From the NCBI RefSeq assembly GCF_000195315.1, contig NC_015389.1, positions 558,001 through 622,000 on the forward strand: DNA of 64,000 nucleotides. The letters are read 5' to 3'. Below are positions 26,633 through 35,262 of this stretch, in pieces. Positions within the stretch are counted from its first letter, which is position 1. Each line of letters opens with the position of its first letter. The stretch is from Coriobacterium glomerans PW2. Its GTDB lineage: Bacteria > Actinomycetota > Coriobacteriia > Coriobacteriales > Coriobacteriaceae. Under the pieces are notes generated by a model. That model saw nothing but the letters and a program-made list of their open reading frames with translations, was not told where the DNA came from and made no database searches. Made by a program: the position numbers and the translations under genes.

Positions 26633-28576
26633 ATGCAGACGATCGATCTGGTTCGTTTCCTTCGGAGTACGGATTGTGCCGTAGCATCAGAGCTGTCGTC
26701 GCGATTTGATGCAAGCGTTCGAACCGTTCGCGCCCATATTCATGAAGCAAACACCGCGCTCAAAGGTATTGCTTCAATTCGGTTCTCGCGCCAACTGAAT
26801 GGCTATCACCTGCTGGTACACGATGGGCGCGCACTTGACGTGTGGCTTGGGCATAGCGAGAGCCTTGTCAGCAACAGCAATCGTCTCTCGCCTGAAGGTC
26901 GTGTCGCATATCTGATCAACGATCTGATCCAGCGGACGGATTGGGTTACGATCTCGGATTTCGCCACGCTGCTATTCATATCGCCTCAGAGCATTTCAAA
27001 GGATTTGAAAGCTGCCGAAACGATCATTGCACGGTATGGCCTCCGCATTGTAAAAAAGCCGCGGTACGGAATTCGCATCGAGGGCTCAGAGATGGCACGC
27101 CGACTGTGCTTGGCAGGTTACGTGTCTCAGTATCCGAATGAGATCGATCGGCTCGCCCTGAGATCAGATGGTGAGCTCGCGATAAATCCGGGTAGAGTTA
27201 CCACCTGTATCGAAAACGTGCTGAATGAAACTGACTTGTATCTGAGCTCCGTCGCCTTTTCGAATCTGGTCGCCCATGTTGTCGTAGCTCTTTTTCGAAT
27301 CACCAAAGCCTGCTACATCCCTCTCGATGAACAGCAACTGAGCGCACTACGCGATAGCCCGGAGTTTCCCATCGCGCGGCGAATCGCGATGAACATCGGA
27401 CATGTATGCAAGATCGATGTGCCCGAATCTGAGATGGCATACATCGCCATTCATCTCGCGGGGAAGAAAACCCTCGTTTCACACGTCGGGGTAGATCCGG
27501 AAAGCAGTCAGGGCGAACTGGTCATCACTCAAGAAATCTGGTCTGCGGTCAGCGCGGCTCTCGATCGCATCTGGGAGTCCTTTCAGTTTGATTTGAGAAG
27601 CGATCTTGAGCTGCGCATGAATCTAGCTCGGCATCTCGTACCGCTCGCTTCACGATTGAAATATCGTCTCAGGGCAGACAACCCTATTCTTGACCAGATC
27701 AAGTTGCGCTACCCACTTGCGTTCTCCATGGCACTTGATGTAGGGATCGCGTTGGAGGAATGGTCGGGCACGCAACTGTGCGAGGAGGAGACTGGATATA
27801 TCGCCCTTGCATTGGCTCTTGCCCTCGAGCGAAAGCGAAGCGCATCGCCCAAGAGAAATATCCTTGTGGTCTGCGCCACCGGACTGGGTACGACGCGCCT
27901 GCTCGAATCGGCTATAAGGCGAACGTTCGGAGCGAAGATCGGCGACATAGTCCACTGCGACGCTCTTCATGTGCAAGGGATCGATTTCTCCGGCATCGAT
28001 TATGTGTTCACCACCGTTCCCCTTGACGTGTCTGTGCCCGTTCCGGTTCAACAGATCAGTTGCTTCCTCGATGCTGACGATATCTCAGATATCGATAAGC
28101 TTCTGGATGGAAGCTCTCGAGAAACGAGATTTCTGACGCAGTTGTTTGACGAGGATCTGTTTATTGCGCATCTAACAGGTCAAGACCGATTTGCGATTCT
28201 CGATTCAATGTGCGATCGCCTGATCAAAGATGCCAACGTGAGCCCAAAGCTGACTGATCTGGTCATCGCCCGAGAGGAGAAGGCGTCGACTGCTTTCGGC
28301 AACTCAATCGCGCTTCCGCATCCAGCCCGTGCGGTCTCCGATCGCACACGGATCTGCGTGGGCCTGCTTGATCAGCCTGTAGCATGGGGAGAACAGGAGG
28401 TTCAGATTGTTTTGCTTGTATCGATAGGCATCGACGATCGCGAGGCATTGGATTTCTTCTTTTCAAGGGCCGCACGTCTCCTGTCCAATCCTCTCAAAGT
28501 GAAGCGGCTTCTGGAAACCCGTCGTTTCGAGACGTTCATCTACCAATTTGGTTCAACTGGCAACGCGCATGAGTAG
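26633..28576 (+). CDS. licR: LicR/MtlR-type PTS-regulated transcriptional activator
   Basis: A 647-residue BglG/LicR-type activator: N-terminal HTH domains (to about 160, including FATLLFISPQSISKDLKAAETII), two PRDs (about 170-395, histidines in GHVCKIDVPESEMAYIAIHLAG), an EIIB-like domain with Cys in VVCATGLGTTR (about 415-500) and an EIIA-like domain with a PHP motif (SIALPHPARA). GGGAGG lies five bases before ATG 26633. It heads the cellobiose PTS operon and should respond to its PTS phosphorylation state. A candidate -10 TACTAT lies at 26606-26611. Confidence 0.92.
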   Translation: MQTIDLVRFLRSTDCAVASELSSRFDASVRTVRAHIHEANTALKGIASIRFSRQLNGYHLLVHDGRALDVWLGHSESLVSNSNRLSPEGRVAYLINDLIQRTDWVTISDFATLLFISPQSISKDLKAAETIIARYGLRIVKKPRYGIRIEGSEMARRLCLAGYVSQYPNEIDRLALRSDGELAINPGRVTTCIENVLNETDLYLSSVAFSNLVAHVVVALFRITKACYIPLDEQQLSALRDSPEFPIARRIAMNIGHVCKIDVPESEMAYIAIHLAGKKTLVSHVGVDPESSQGELVITQEIWSAVSAALDRIWESFQFDLRSDLELRMNLARHLVPLASRLKYRLRADNPILDQIKLRYPLAFSMALDVGIALEEWSGTQLCEEETGYIALALALALERKRSASPKRNILVVCATGLGTTRLLESAIRRTFGAKIGDIVHCDALHVQGIDFSGIDYVFTTVPLDVSVPVPVQQISCFLDADDISDIDKLLDGSSRETRFLTQLFDEDLFIAHLTGQDRFAILDSMCDRLIKDANVSPKLTDLVIAREEKASTAFGNSIALPHPARAVSDRTRICVGLLDQPVAWGEQEVQIVLLVSIGIDDREALDFFFSRAARLLSNPLKVKRLLETRRFETFIYQFGSTGNAHE

Positions 28577-28651
28577 CTATTCAAGTGAGATGGTATCCGG
28601 AATGCCGGCTGGCTTGTCGCGAAAGGCGTCGATATCGAGAGAAAGGAAAAT

Positions 28652-28993
28652 ATGATTGATTCACAAACAGATTCGAAATCAGATGACCTCATGTCATTCG
28701 GCCTGATCGCAGATGCCGGGGATGCGAAGAGCCTCGCATTCATGGCGTTAAATGAGGCGAAGAAGGGAGATTTTAAACGGGCGGAAGAGCTTATGGCCGA
28801 GTCCGATCAGGCTTTTCTCAGTGCACATGAGAAGCAGACAGCGTTTCTGGTGAGGGAAGCGAACGGAGATCACACCGAGGTCAACGTGATGCTCGTCCAT
28901 GCGCAGGATCATCTGATGGGAGCATGCTTGGCTCGCGAGCTCATACGAGAAATCATGGCGCTCCATCAGATCAAGCAGGATCGTGCGAGCTGA
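28652..28993 (+). CDS. celC: PTS EIIA, lactose/cellobiose family
   Basis: A 113-residue all-helical EIIA that phosphorylates the EIIB of the cellobiose PTS on His83 in the LVHAQDHLM motif. AAAGGA precedes ATG 28652. It begins 75 bases after the LicR-type gene and is the first structural gene of the island. It is the only lactose/cellobiose-family EIIA in the window, so it may also serve the mannoside EIIB/EIIC at the right end. Confidence 0.93.
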   Translation: MIDSQTDSKSDDLMSFGLIADAGDAKSLAFMALNEAKKGDFKRAEELMAESDQAFLSAHEKQTAFLVREANGDHTEVNVMLVHAQDHLMGACLARELIREIMALHQIKQDRAS

Positions 28994-29022
28994 GAACCTA
29001 GAAGGGGAGGCAAGAAGATCTT

Positions 29023-30417
29023 ATGAATGCCAGAAGTCCTTTTTTCTGGGGCAGCGCAACAGCTTCCTATCAATGCGAGGGCGCATGGAATGAGGCAGGC
29101 AAAGCTGAATCGCTGTGGGATCGATATCTGCATGAAGCTCATCTGGAAAATGGAGACGTTGCAAGTGATCATTATCATCGGTATCGCGAAGATATCGAAC
29201 TCATGGCAAAGGGAAACCAAAATGCTTATCGGTTTTCGCTCAGCTGGCCCAGAATCATCCTGAATCGAGAAGGGGATGTCAACGAGGCTGGCGTTGAGTT
29301 CTACAGTCGTGTTGTCGACGCATGCCTCGAGTTTGGCATCGAGCCCTATGTCACCCTCTATCATTGGGATCTGCCGCAGTATTGGCAGGACGAGGGAGGC
29401 TGGCTCAACCCTGCCGTCGCAGACGCCTATGTCCGCTTCGCTCGGGTTTGCTTTGATCGACTTGGCGACCGTGTGCGGTATTGGGCCACATTCAATGAAC
29501 CGAAGTGGTTCGTCGCGAGTGGGTATCTTATCGGAAACTACCCTCCCGGTCTGAACGATCCGCAACTTGCCATTCGTGCCGCATTCAACGTCATGTACGC
29601 CTCCGCCTGCTGTGTTCAGGTATTTCGAGATGGACGCTTTCAAGGCGAGATCGGTATCGTGCACAGCTTCTCGCCGGTTGATGGCATCGATGAGACGCTT
29701 GAGACGCGTATCGCGATGCGCTACGCAGACAACTACTGCAACAACTGGATTATGGACACCGCAGCGAAAGGTGAGATCCCCATAGATCTGCTCGCAGATC
29801 TGAACAAGCGATACGATCTCTCATTCATGTCGTCTCGTCAGCTCGACGTCATCGCAGATAATACTGTTGATTTTCTCGGTCTGAACTACTATTCGCGAAC
29901 ACTGGTGAAACCCTACACGCGAGGTGAAACATCGATAGTGGTGAACAACACGGGCGCATCATTCAAGGAGAAACCACGGGTTGTTCTCAAAGATTGGTTC
30001 GAGCAAGTTCTCGATGATCCGGGGATGGAGGTCACCGCTTGGGGGACGGAAATCTATCCGGATGGTCTACGGCGTGGTTTGCTCGATGTCTACAATCGCT
30101 ATCACCTGCCGATCTATGTTACGGAGAACGGGATCGGAGTCGTTGAGGAAATCAATGCTGAACCTATTGATGACGAGTATCGGATTTCATTTATGCGCAG
30201 CCATATCGAAGCAATCAAGGCTGCAATGCACGAGGGCGCAGACGTTCGAGGTTATTTTGCATGGAGCTCGTTCGATCTGTATTCATGGAAGAATGGTTGC
30301 GAAAAGCGCTATGGGCTGATCGGAGTCGATTTCGATCGGGATTTACGTCGCATACCGAAAAAAAGCTTCGGCTGGTATCGCGATTTCATCGCGCGAGAGA
30401 GTACCGCAGAAAAGTGA
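29023..30417 (+). CDS. bglA: GH1 6-phospho-beta-glucosidase
   Basis: A 464-residue GH1 enzyme hydrolysing phosphorylated beta-glucosides in the cytosol. Acid/base Glu159 lies in ATFNEPK and nucleophile Glu368 in YVTENG. The C-terminal SWKNGCEKRYGLIGVDFD has the Lys/Tyr pair used by phospho-glucosidases for the 6-phosphate. It is flanked by PTS genes of the same operon, which makes phosphorylated cellobiose or an aryl-beta-glucoside the expected substrate. Confidence 0.93.
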   Translation: MNARSPFFWGSATASYQCEGAWNEAGKAESLWDRYLHEAHLENGDVASDHYHRYREDIELMAKGNQNAYRFSLSWPRIILNREGDVNEAGVEFYSRVVDACLEFGIEPYVTLYHWDLPQYWQDEGGWLNPAVADAYVRFARVCFDRLGDRVRYWATFNEPKWFVASGYLIGNYPPGLNDPQLAIRAAFNVMYASACCVQVFRDGRFQGEIGIVHSFSPVDGIDETLETRIAMRYADNYCNNWIMDTAAKGEIPIDLLADLNKRYDLSFMSSRQLDVIADNTVDFLGLNYYSRTLVKPYTRGETSIVVNNTGASFKEKPRVVLKDWFEQVLDDPGMEVTAWGTEIYPDGLRRGLLDVYNRYHLPIYVTENGIGVVEEINAEPIDDEYRISFMRSHIEAIKAAMHEGADVRGYFAWSSFDLYSWKNGCEKRYGLIGVDFDRDLRRIPKKSFGWYRDFIARESTAEK

Positions 30418-30435
30418 AAAGAGAGGAAGCGACCG

Positions 30436-30738
30436 ATGAAAAAGATCATGTTGGTCTGTAACGCGGGAATGTCCACCGGGATCATGGCCAAAAAAATCGA
30501 GGAGGCCGCAGAGGGACATGTGGACGTCCTTGCATGCGGCGAAGCCGATTTTGAAAATCATGTCGAAGGTGTCGATATGATTTTAGTTGGTCCTCAGATA
30601 CGATATCTGGTTCCGAATATCCAGCAGATCGTATCGTGCCCTGTCGAGTTCATTGCGCCTCAGGCGTACGGCATGATGGACGGTGCGGCTGTGCTTCGAC
30701 AGATTATCGAACGAATCGGCGATGATGACGATGAGTAG
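30436..30738 (+). CDS. celA: PTS EIIB, lactose/cellobiose family
   Basis: A 100-residue EIIB with the phosphocysteine loop at the start (MLVCNAGMSTGIM, Cys8). It accepts phosphate from the EIIA encoded upstream and gives it to the incoming beta-glucoside. AGAGGAAG precedes ATG 30436. It contains a TTA leucine codon, rare in the G/C-rich neighbours. Its last 8 bases overlap the EIIC start. Confidence 0.93.
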   Translation: MKKIMLVCNAGMSTGIMAKKIEEAAEGHVDVLACGEADFENHVEGVDMILVGPQIRYLVPNIQQIVSCPVEFIAPQAYGMMDGAAVLRQIIERIGDDDDE

Positions 30739-32044
30739 CAAGATGGGTGGAATCACCGCATACCTTGAAAGGCGCGTCTTGCCAATTGCAAACAAGATGA
30801 GCACTCAGCGGCATCTGCATGCGATCCGCGACGCGTTCATCTCCATCGTCCCCATCACGCTCTTCGGAGGGATTGCGACGATCATTGGATCGGCACCCTC
30901 ACCTGAAGGGTCGACCAATCCTCTGCTGCTCGGATGGTCCCATTTCGTTGAATCGAATTCGCTCCTTTTAACATGGGCAAATACTATGACTTTGGGGGCG
31001 ATGTCGGTTTATATCTGCATAGGAGTGACTTATTTTCTATGCAAGCATTACAAGACGGATGCATTCATTCCCATAGTGCTCTCGATGGCGGGTTTTTTGC
31101 TTATCTGCGTGGGGCCGGATAAATTGGGCTGGGATGTCAAGACTGCGAATATTCTGTATCTTGATGGCAAAGGCCTGCTTGTCGGGATCTTTATAGCCAT
31201 ATTCGCTGTCGAATCATATCAATGGATGCGCGACAGAAATGTCGGCCGCATATCGCTCCCGCCCTCTGTGCCCGTCTCTTTGTCCGAAGCATTTGCATCG
31301 CTAGTTCCCGGTCTTATCATTCTGTTCGTGCACACGATTGTCTTCGGCATCTTCAACATGATCGATACGATCCTTCCTGCATTCATCTACACGCACTTGT
31401 CTCCGATGTTCAATGCGACCGATTCGCTGGCTTTTTCTGCAATGGCCACGTTGCTTGTTCAGTTCTTCTGGTTCTTTGGGATTCACGATGCCGCCCTGGC
31501 AGGTGTGCTCGGTCCCATTCGAGACGGTGGACTGTCGATCAACGCAGCCGCTCATGCAGCTGGCCAGTCGCTGCCCAACATCTTCACGACGCCATTTTGG
31601 GTGTACTTCGTTGCCATCGGCGGCTGCGGTTCGGTGCTCGCTCTGGCGATACTTTTGCTGCGTTCAAAATCAAAGCAGCTCAGAACCATCGGGCGAGTCG
31701 GACTGGTTCCGGCTGTTTTCAATATCTCCGAGCCAATTATCTTTGGCGTTCCGCTTATGATGAACCCGATATTTTTTATACCGTTTCTGCTGACCTCGAC
31801 TGTGAATGCGATCGTTGCATATCTTTGTATGATGATCGGTTTGGTTAATAAAACGTTTGCCCTGCTCTCTTGGAATATGCCCGGTATCATCGGCGCATAT
31901 CTGTCAACATTTGATGTAAAGGCGATTCTTCTCGTTGCGGCGCTCATCATCGTCGACATGGTGATTTATTTTCCATTCTTTAAAGCTTATGAGAGAGAGT
32001 GCTTGGAGCAGGAGGGAAATGACGTCAAATTGGAAGAGGGGTAG
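30731..32044 (+). CDS. celB: PTS EIIC, lactose/cellobiose family
   Basis: A 437-residue membrane permease of the cellobiose PTS. It has the family blocks FFWFFGIHDAALAG, the VPAVFNISEPIIFGVPLMMNP signature and multiple hydrophobic helices. ATG 30731 overlaps the celA stop by 8 bases, indicating coupling. It ends the island; the next 176 bases contain no clear intrinsic terminator. Confidence 0.93.
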   Translation: MSSKMGGITAYLERRVLPIANKMSTQRHLHAIRDAFISIVPITLFGGIATIIGSAPSPEGSTNPLLLGWSHFVESNSLLLTWANTMTLGAMSVYICIGVTYFLCKHYKTDAFIPIVLSMAGFLLICVGPDKLGWDVKTANILYLDGKGLLVGIFIAIFAVESYQWMRDRNVGRISLPPSVPVSLSEAFASLVPGLIILFVHTIVFGIFNMIDTILPAFIYTHLSPMFNATDSLAFSAMATLLVQFFWFFGIHDAALAGVLGPIRDGGLSINAAAHAAGQSLPNIFTTPFWVYFVAIGGCGSVLALAILLLRSKSKQLRTIGRVGLVPAVFNISEPIIFGVPLMMNPIFFIPFLLTSTVNAIVAYLCMMIGLVNKTFALLSWNMPGIIGAYLSTFDVKAILLVAALIIVDMVIYFPFFKAYERECLEQEGNDVKLEEG

Positions 32045-32215
32045 TGGAATCTGTGATCCGGCGCGCGTTTTCAGGCACGTTGCCCAGACAGGCGGCGTCC
32101 GGCTGACCCGCTCTCTCGCGCAGTGTTGCGCGCATCTCAGTACGCAAGCAGGGCGCTCGCGAGATGGTCGATACATTCGAGACCGAGAACCGTCATAGCT
32201 GTTTGATGAAACGTG

Positions 32216-32221
32216 TACAAT
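32216..32221 (+). promoter_or_regulatory. Candidate -10 TACAAT of the DUF2207 gene
   Basis: TACAAT at 32216-32221 is preceded by GTG and lies 38 bases before the chosen start. The -35 region is weak. It overlaps an in-frame ATG at 32220, which speaks against that longer start. Confidence 0.35.
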
Positions 32222-32258
32222 GACAGCCATGACACAGCTCGATCTGAAGGGCACGGAT

Positions 32259-34214
32259 ATGCGCTCGTTCAAACGTCTCGATTCCCATCGGACCCGCTCG
32301 CTCATGGCGATCTCGTTGATTTTCGCTTGTTTGGTCATCGCGGCTGCCGCATGGCCTGACAGCGCTTGGGCGAGCACCTACAGCCTGCCGCGCACGCGCA
32401 TCGAAGCCGCGGTGCAGCCGAATGGTGATGTGCAGGTGAGCGAGACGCGCACCTTCGAGTTCAGCGAGTACGTCAACGGCGTGTACTGGACGATCCCGCT
32501 CGGAGAGAATCAGCAGGGTTCTCCCTCGAGCATCGCTCAGACCGGTGTCGTCGAGCTCATCGACGGATCACCGCACAAGTATCTGCAGGTCGACTCTGCC
32601 CACGCGGGTCAGACGCGCGTGTACACGGTGAGCGGGACGGAAGATTCCAGCGCCGGTGTGAAGCTCAAGGTCTTCGCGCCGGCATCCGCCGATCAGTCCA
32701 AGACGTTCACGCTTTCCTACACGATTTCCGGTGCCGTCATGGCATGGCGTGACACCGCAGAGCTCTACTGGAAGTTCGTCGGTCCCGGCTGGGAGGAGAA
32801 CTCTCAAGATGTCCAGCTCGACGTCACGTTCCCTGCTGGGTCCAATGATATCGAGCGCCCGAAGAAAGGCGAGAGCTTCCGAGCGTGGGGCCACGGGTCG
32901 CTCGATGGGGGCGTCTCTGTCGACGAAGCCGTCCCCTCGGTGCACTATGTCGTGCCGACGGTCTCATCCGGCAAGTTCGCCGAGGCGCGCATCGCTTTCC
33001 CGCGCGCATGGGTGGGTGCCTGCGCGGTCCCTGCATCTGCGACGTCCACCGAAAGACTGCCGGATATCCTGTCAGAGGAGCGCTCGTGGGCGCAGGAGGC
33101 CAACCGCGAACGCGAACGCGCGCGGGCGCTGCTCGCCATCGGTACCGTCGCCGAGATCCTGTTGCCGGCTCTTCTTCTTATCGGCGTGATCGCGCTCAAG
33201 CTCACGCGCGGCCGCAATCCCAAACCGCTCTTTCAGGATACCTACTTTCGCGATGTCCCCTCTGCGGATCATCCGGCGGTCATCTCCGCGTTCATGAAGG
33301 ACGGCTCGGTCGGAGACGAAGCCGTCGTCGCCACGCTGATGAAGCTCACCGACGATCGCGTGATCGCTCTGAGCTCCGAGCATGTGAGCAAGCGCTCTCT
33401 GTTCGGCAGCCGCGCCGTCGAGGACTATGCTATCAGGCTCATCGATCGCAGCGCCGCGGTCGACCCCATCGACAGGGCGGCGATCGAGCTGTATTTCGGT
33501 CCGGAGTCAGACGGAACGACCGAGATGAGATTCGAGGACCTCAAGAGCCTCGCCCACGCCGATCCCAAGGAGTACACCGCGCGCATCGATGATCTCAAGG
33601 CCGAGGTGTCCGGCGCGCTGTGCGCGCGCGGGTTCATCAAATCGCGCGGGGTGGCCATGAAGCTCGGCGCGGGCGCGCTGGCCTTGGTCATGTTCGGTCT
33701 CGACGTAGCGTTCGCGGGCATGATCGGATGGCTGAACATACCCGTGATCGCGATCTCGATCGCGCTGCTCGTCGCAGCCGTGGCGATTGCTGCGACCTAC
33801 CGTGTCTACTCGGAGGAGGGCGTCGAGCTTCGCTCCCGCTGCGCGGCGCTCAAGAAATGGCTCGAGGATTTCACGCGTCTGGGCGAGGCCGTACCAGCCG
33901 ATCTCGTGCTGTGGAACAAGCTGCTCGTCATGGGAGTCGCGCTCGGCGTCTCGGATGAGGTGCTGCGCGAGCTGGCTGATGCCGTTCCCAGACATCTGCG
34001 CGAGGATGACCAGGGTCTCTATCTGTTCCCGATGTATTGGTGGATCTACCCTCATGGCTCGATGGGCGCTCCGGTGAGCGCCATGCACTCGGTCTACAGC
34101 GCCACGGTCGCCGATGTGGCGTCGAGCATGCGCAGCTCAGGCGGCGGTTTCGGAGGCGGCTTCTCCGGCGGCGGTGGCGGTGGCGTCGGAGGCGGCGGGG
34201 GCGGCACGTTCTAG
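32259..34214 (+). CDS. DUF2207 membrane/surface protein
   Basis: A 651-residue DUF2207 protein. A signal peptide spans about 1-39 (basic start, hydrophobic SLMAISLIFACLVIAAAAW, cut near AWA-S). An external beta-rich domain follows, then a membrane segment (about 293-312), a cytosolic region, two more hydrophobic helices (about 460-505), and a glycine-rich C-terminus of GGGFGGGFSGGGGG type. AAGGG lies eight bases before ATG 32259; the ATG at 32220 overlaps a promoter element. The family is widespread with no assigned role. Confidence 0.88.
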   Translation: MRSFKRLDSHRTRSLMAISLIFACLVIAAAAWPDSAWASTYSLPRTRIEAAVQPNGDVQVSETRTFEFSEYVNGVYWTIPLGENQQGSPSSIAQTGVVELIDGSPHKYLQVDSAHAGQTRVYTVSGTEDSSAGVKLKVFAPASADQSKTFTLSYTISGAVMAWRDTAELYWKFVGPGWEENSQDVQLDVTFPAGSNDIERPKKGESFRAWGHGSLDGGVSVDEAVPSVHYVVPTVSSGKFAEARIAFPRAWVGACAVPASATSTERLPDILSEERSWAQEANRERERARALLAIGTVAEILLPALLLIGVIALKLTRGRNPKPLFQDTYFRDVPSADHPAVISAFMKDGSVGDEAVVATLMKLTDDRVIALSSEHVSKRSLFGSRAVEDYAIRLIDRSAAVDPIDRAAIELYFGPESDGTTEMRFEDLKSLAHADPKEYTARIDDLKAEVSGALCARGFIKSRGVAMKLGAGALALVMFGLDVAFAGMIGWLNIPVIAISIALLVAAVAIAATYRVYSEEGVELRSRCAALKKWLEDFTRLGEAVPADLVLWNKLLVMGVALGVSDEVLRELADAVPRHLREDDQGLYLFPMYWWIYPHGSMGAPVSAMHSVYSATVADVASSMRSSGGGFGGGFSGGGGGGVGGGGGGTF

Positions 34215-34345
34215 AGCCGGCGGAGCCGAGGCGGCGCGATCTCATCATTTCAGCTGGTGGATCGCGGAGTGCATCGCGATCCTTCAGATGAGCCGAGCAC
34301 GCAGGGCAGCTGGCTCGCAGGAGCGAGACGTGGCCCTATCGTCGC

Positions 34346-34978
34346 TCAGTCCGATCGCTTGTACTCGTAGAGATACATCTCGCGTGGGAGCAGTTTTCGC
34401 TCCTCACGGGTCGCGCGATGAGTCGCCATGCGCTTGAGCCCGCAGCGGTCGTAGAAGCCCCATGAGCAGCATGAGTCCGTATAGAGAAACGCGCTCGGCG
34501 CTCCCTGGGAGAACAGATAGGAGAGGGCCGCGTCGAGAAGAACGCTGCCGATGCCGCGATGATGGGCTGACCCGCCGACGATCAGCAGGGTCACCTCGAA
34601 GTCATCCGAGACGCCGCTGGCCTTGAGGAGCTCGGCGTTCACATGGCGTTCGGCCCGAAGCTTCATCTGATAGCTCGCTTGAGCTCGAGAATCCAGCTCC
34701 GCCATCTTCTTGAGGTAATCCTCGCAACGCTGCTCCCATGCTCTCATCTGAGCGGTGCGCTCGTGTCCGGAGCGGGCGAGCACCAGTCCGATCGGCACAT
34801 CGTCGACGAGCACGGTTTGAGAGAACGTCGAATGCGACAGATGAACGGCGAGCTCATGCGATGCCTCGAGGGATCCGAATGGGCGTCCGCAGGCATCCTC
34901 ATGCCACAGCGCTCGCAGAATCTCCGCGATCCGGTCGAAATCCGCTTCCTCGAATGATCGGTAGAGTAATCTGGACAT
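34346..34978 (-). CDS. GNAT-family N-acetyltransferase
   Basis: A 210-residue acetyltransferase of the GNAT fold. The acetyl-CoA loop appears in motif A as LLIVGGSAHHRGIGSVLLDAAL (Q/RxxGxG type, about 135-156), followed by FYDRCGLKRM typical of the C-terminal strands. GAGGAGGAGCAGC precedes ATG 34978. It converges with the DUF2207 gene. Its acceptor substrate is unknown. Confidence 0.85.
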   Translation of the reverse strand: MSRLLYRSFEEADFDRIAEILRALWHEDACGRPFGSLEASHELAVHLSHSTFSQTVLVDDVPIGLVLARSGHERTAQMRAWEQRCEDYLKKMAELDSRAQASYQMKLRAERHVNAELLKASGVSDDFEVTLLIVGGSAHHRGIGSVLLDAALSYLFSQGAPSAFLYTDSCCSWGFYDRCGLKRMATHRATREERKLLPREMYLYEYKRSD

Positions 34979-35213
34979 GCTGCTCCTCCTCGGGACAGAC
35001 ATGTTTTACCATGGATCGCGTCGCGAAAGATGGTGCTCTCGTGGTGTATGGGCGCAGCCGCGATATCTCCGTGGAACACCCACGGAACATCATCGTCCCG
35101 ATGGGCTCATCTGGTGGTCCCGCCCGCTCGTCGCCCGTGTTTCTTCAACTGCTCTGAGCGCGACGGCCCAAAGGGGGGTCGTGTTGCGATACAGTAGTCC
35201 AATGATATTTCGC

Positions 35214-35236
35214 GCCCGCTCCGGCAAGGAGCGGGC
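35214..35236 (+). other. Hairpin in the purH leader
   Basis: GCCCGCTCC (35214-35222) pairs with GGAGCGGGC (35228-35236) around a GGCAA loop. It lies 26 bases before the purH start and ends just before the ribosome site; it may affect translation. It does not match a known purine riboswitch. Confidence 0.4.
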
Positions 35237-35262
35237 CACATGATCCAAACAAGGAGGGCAGC

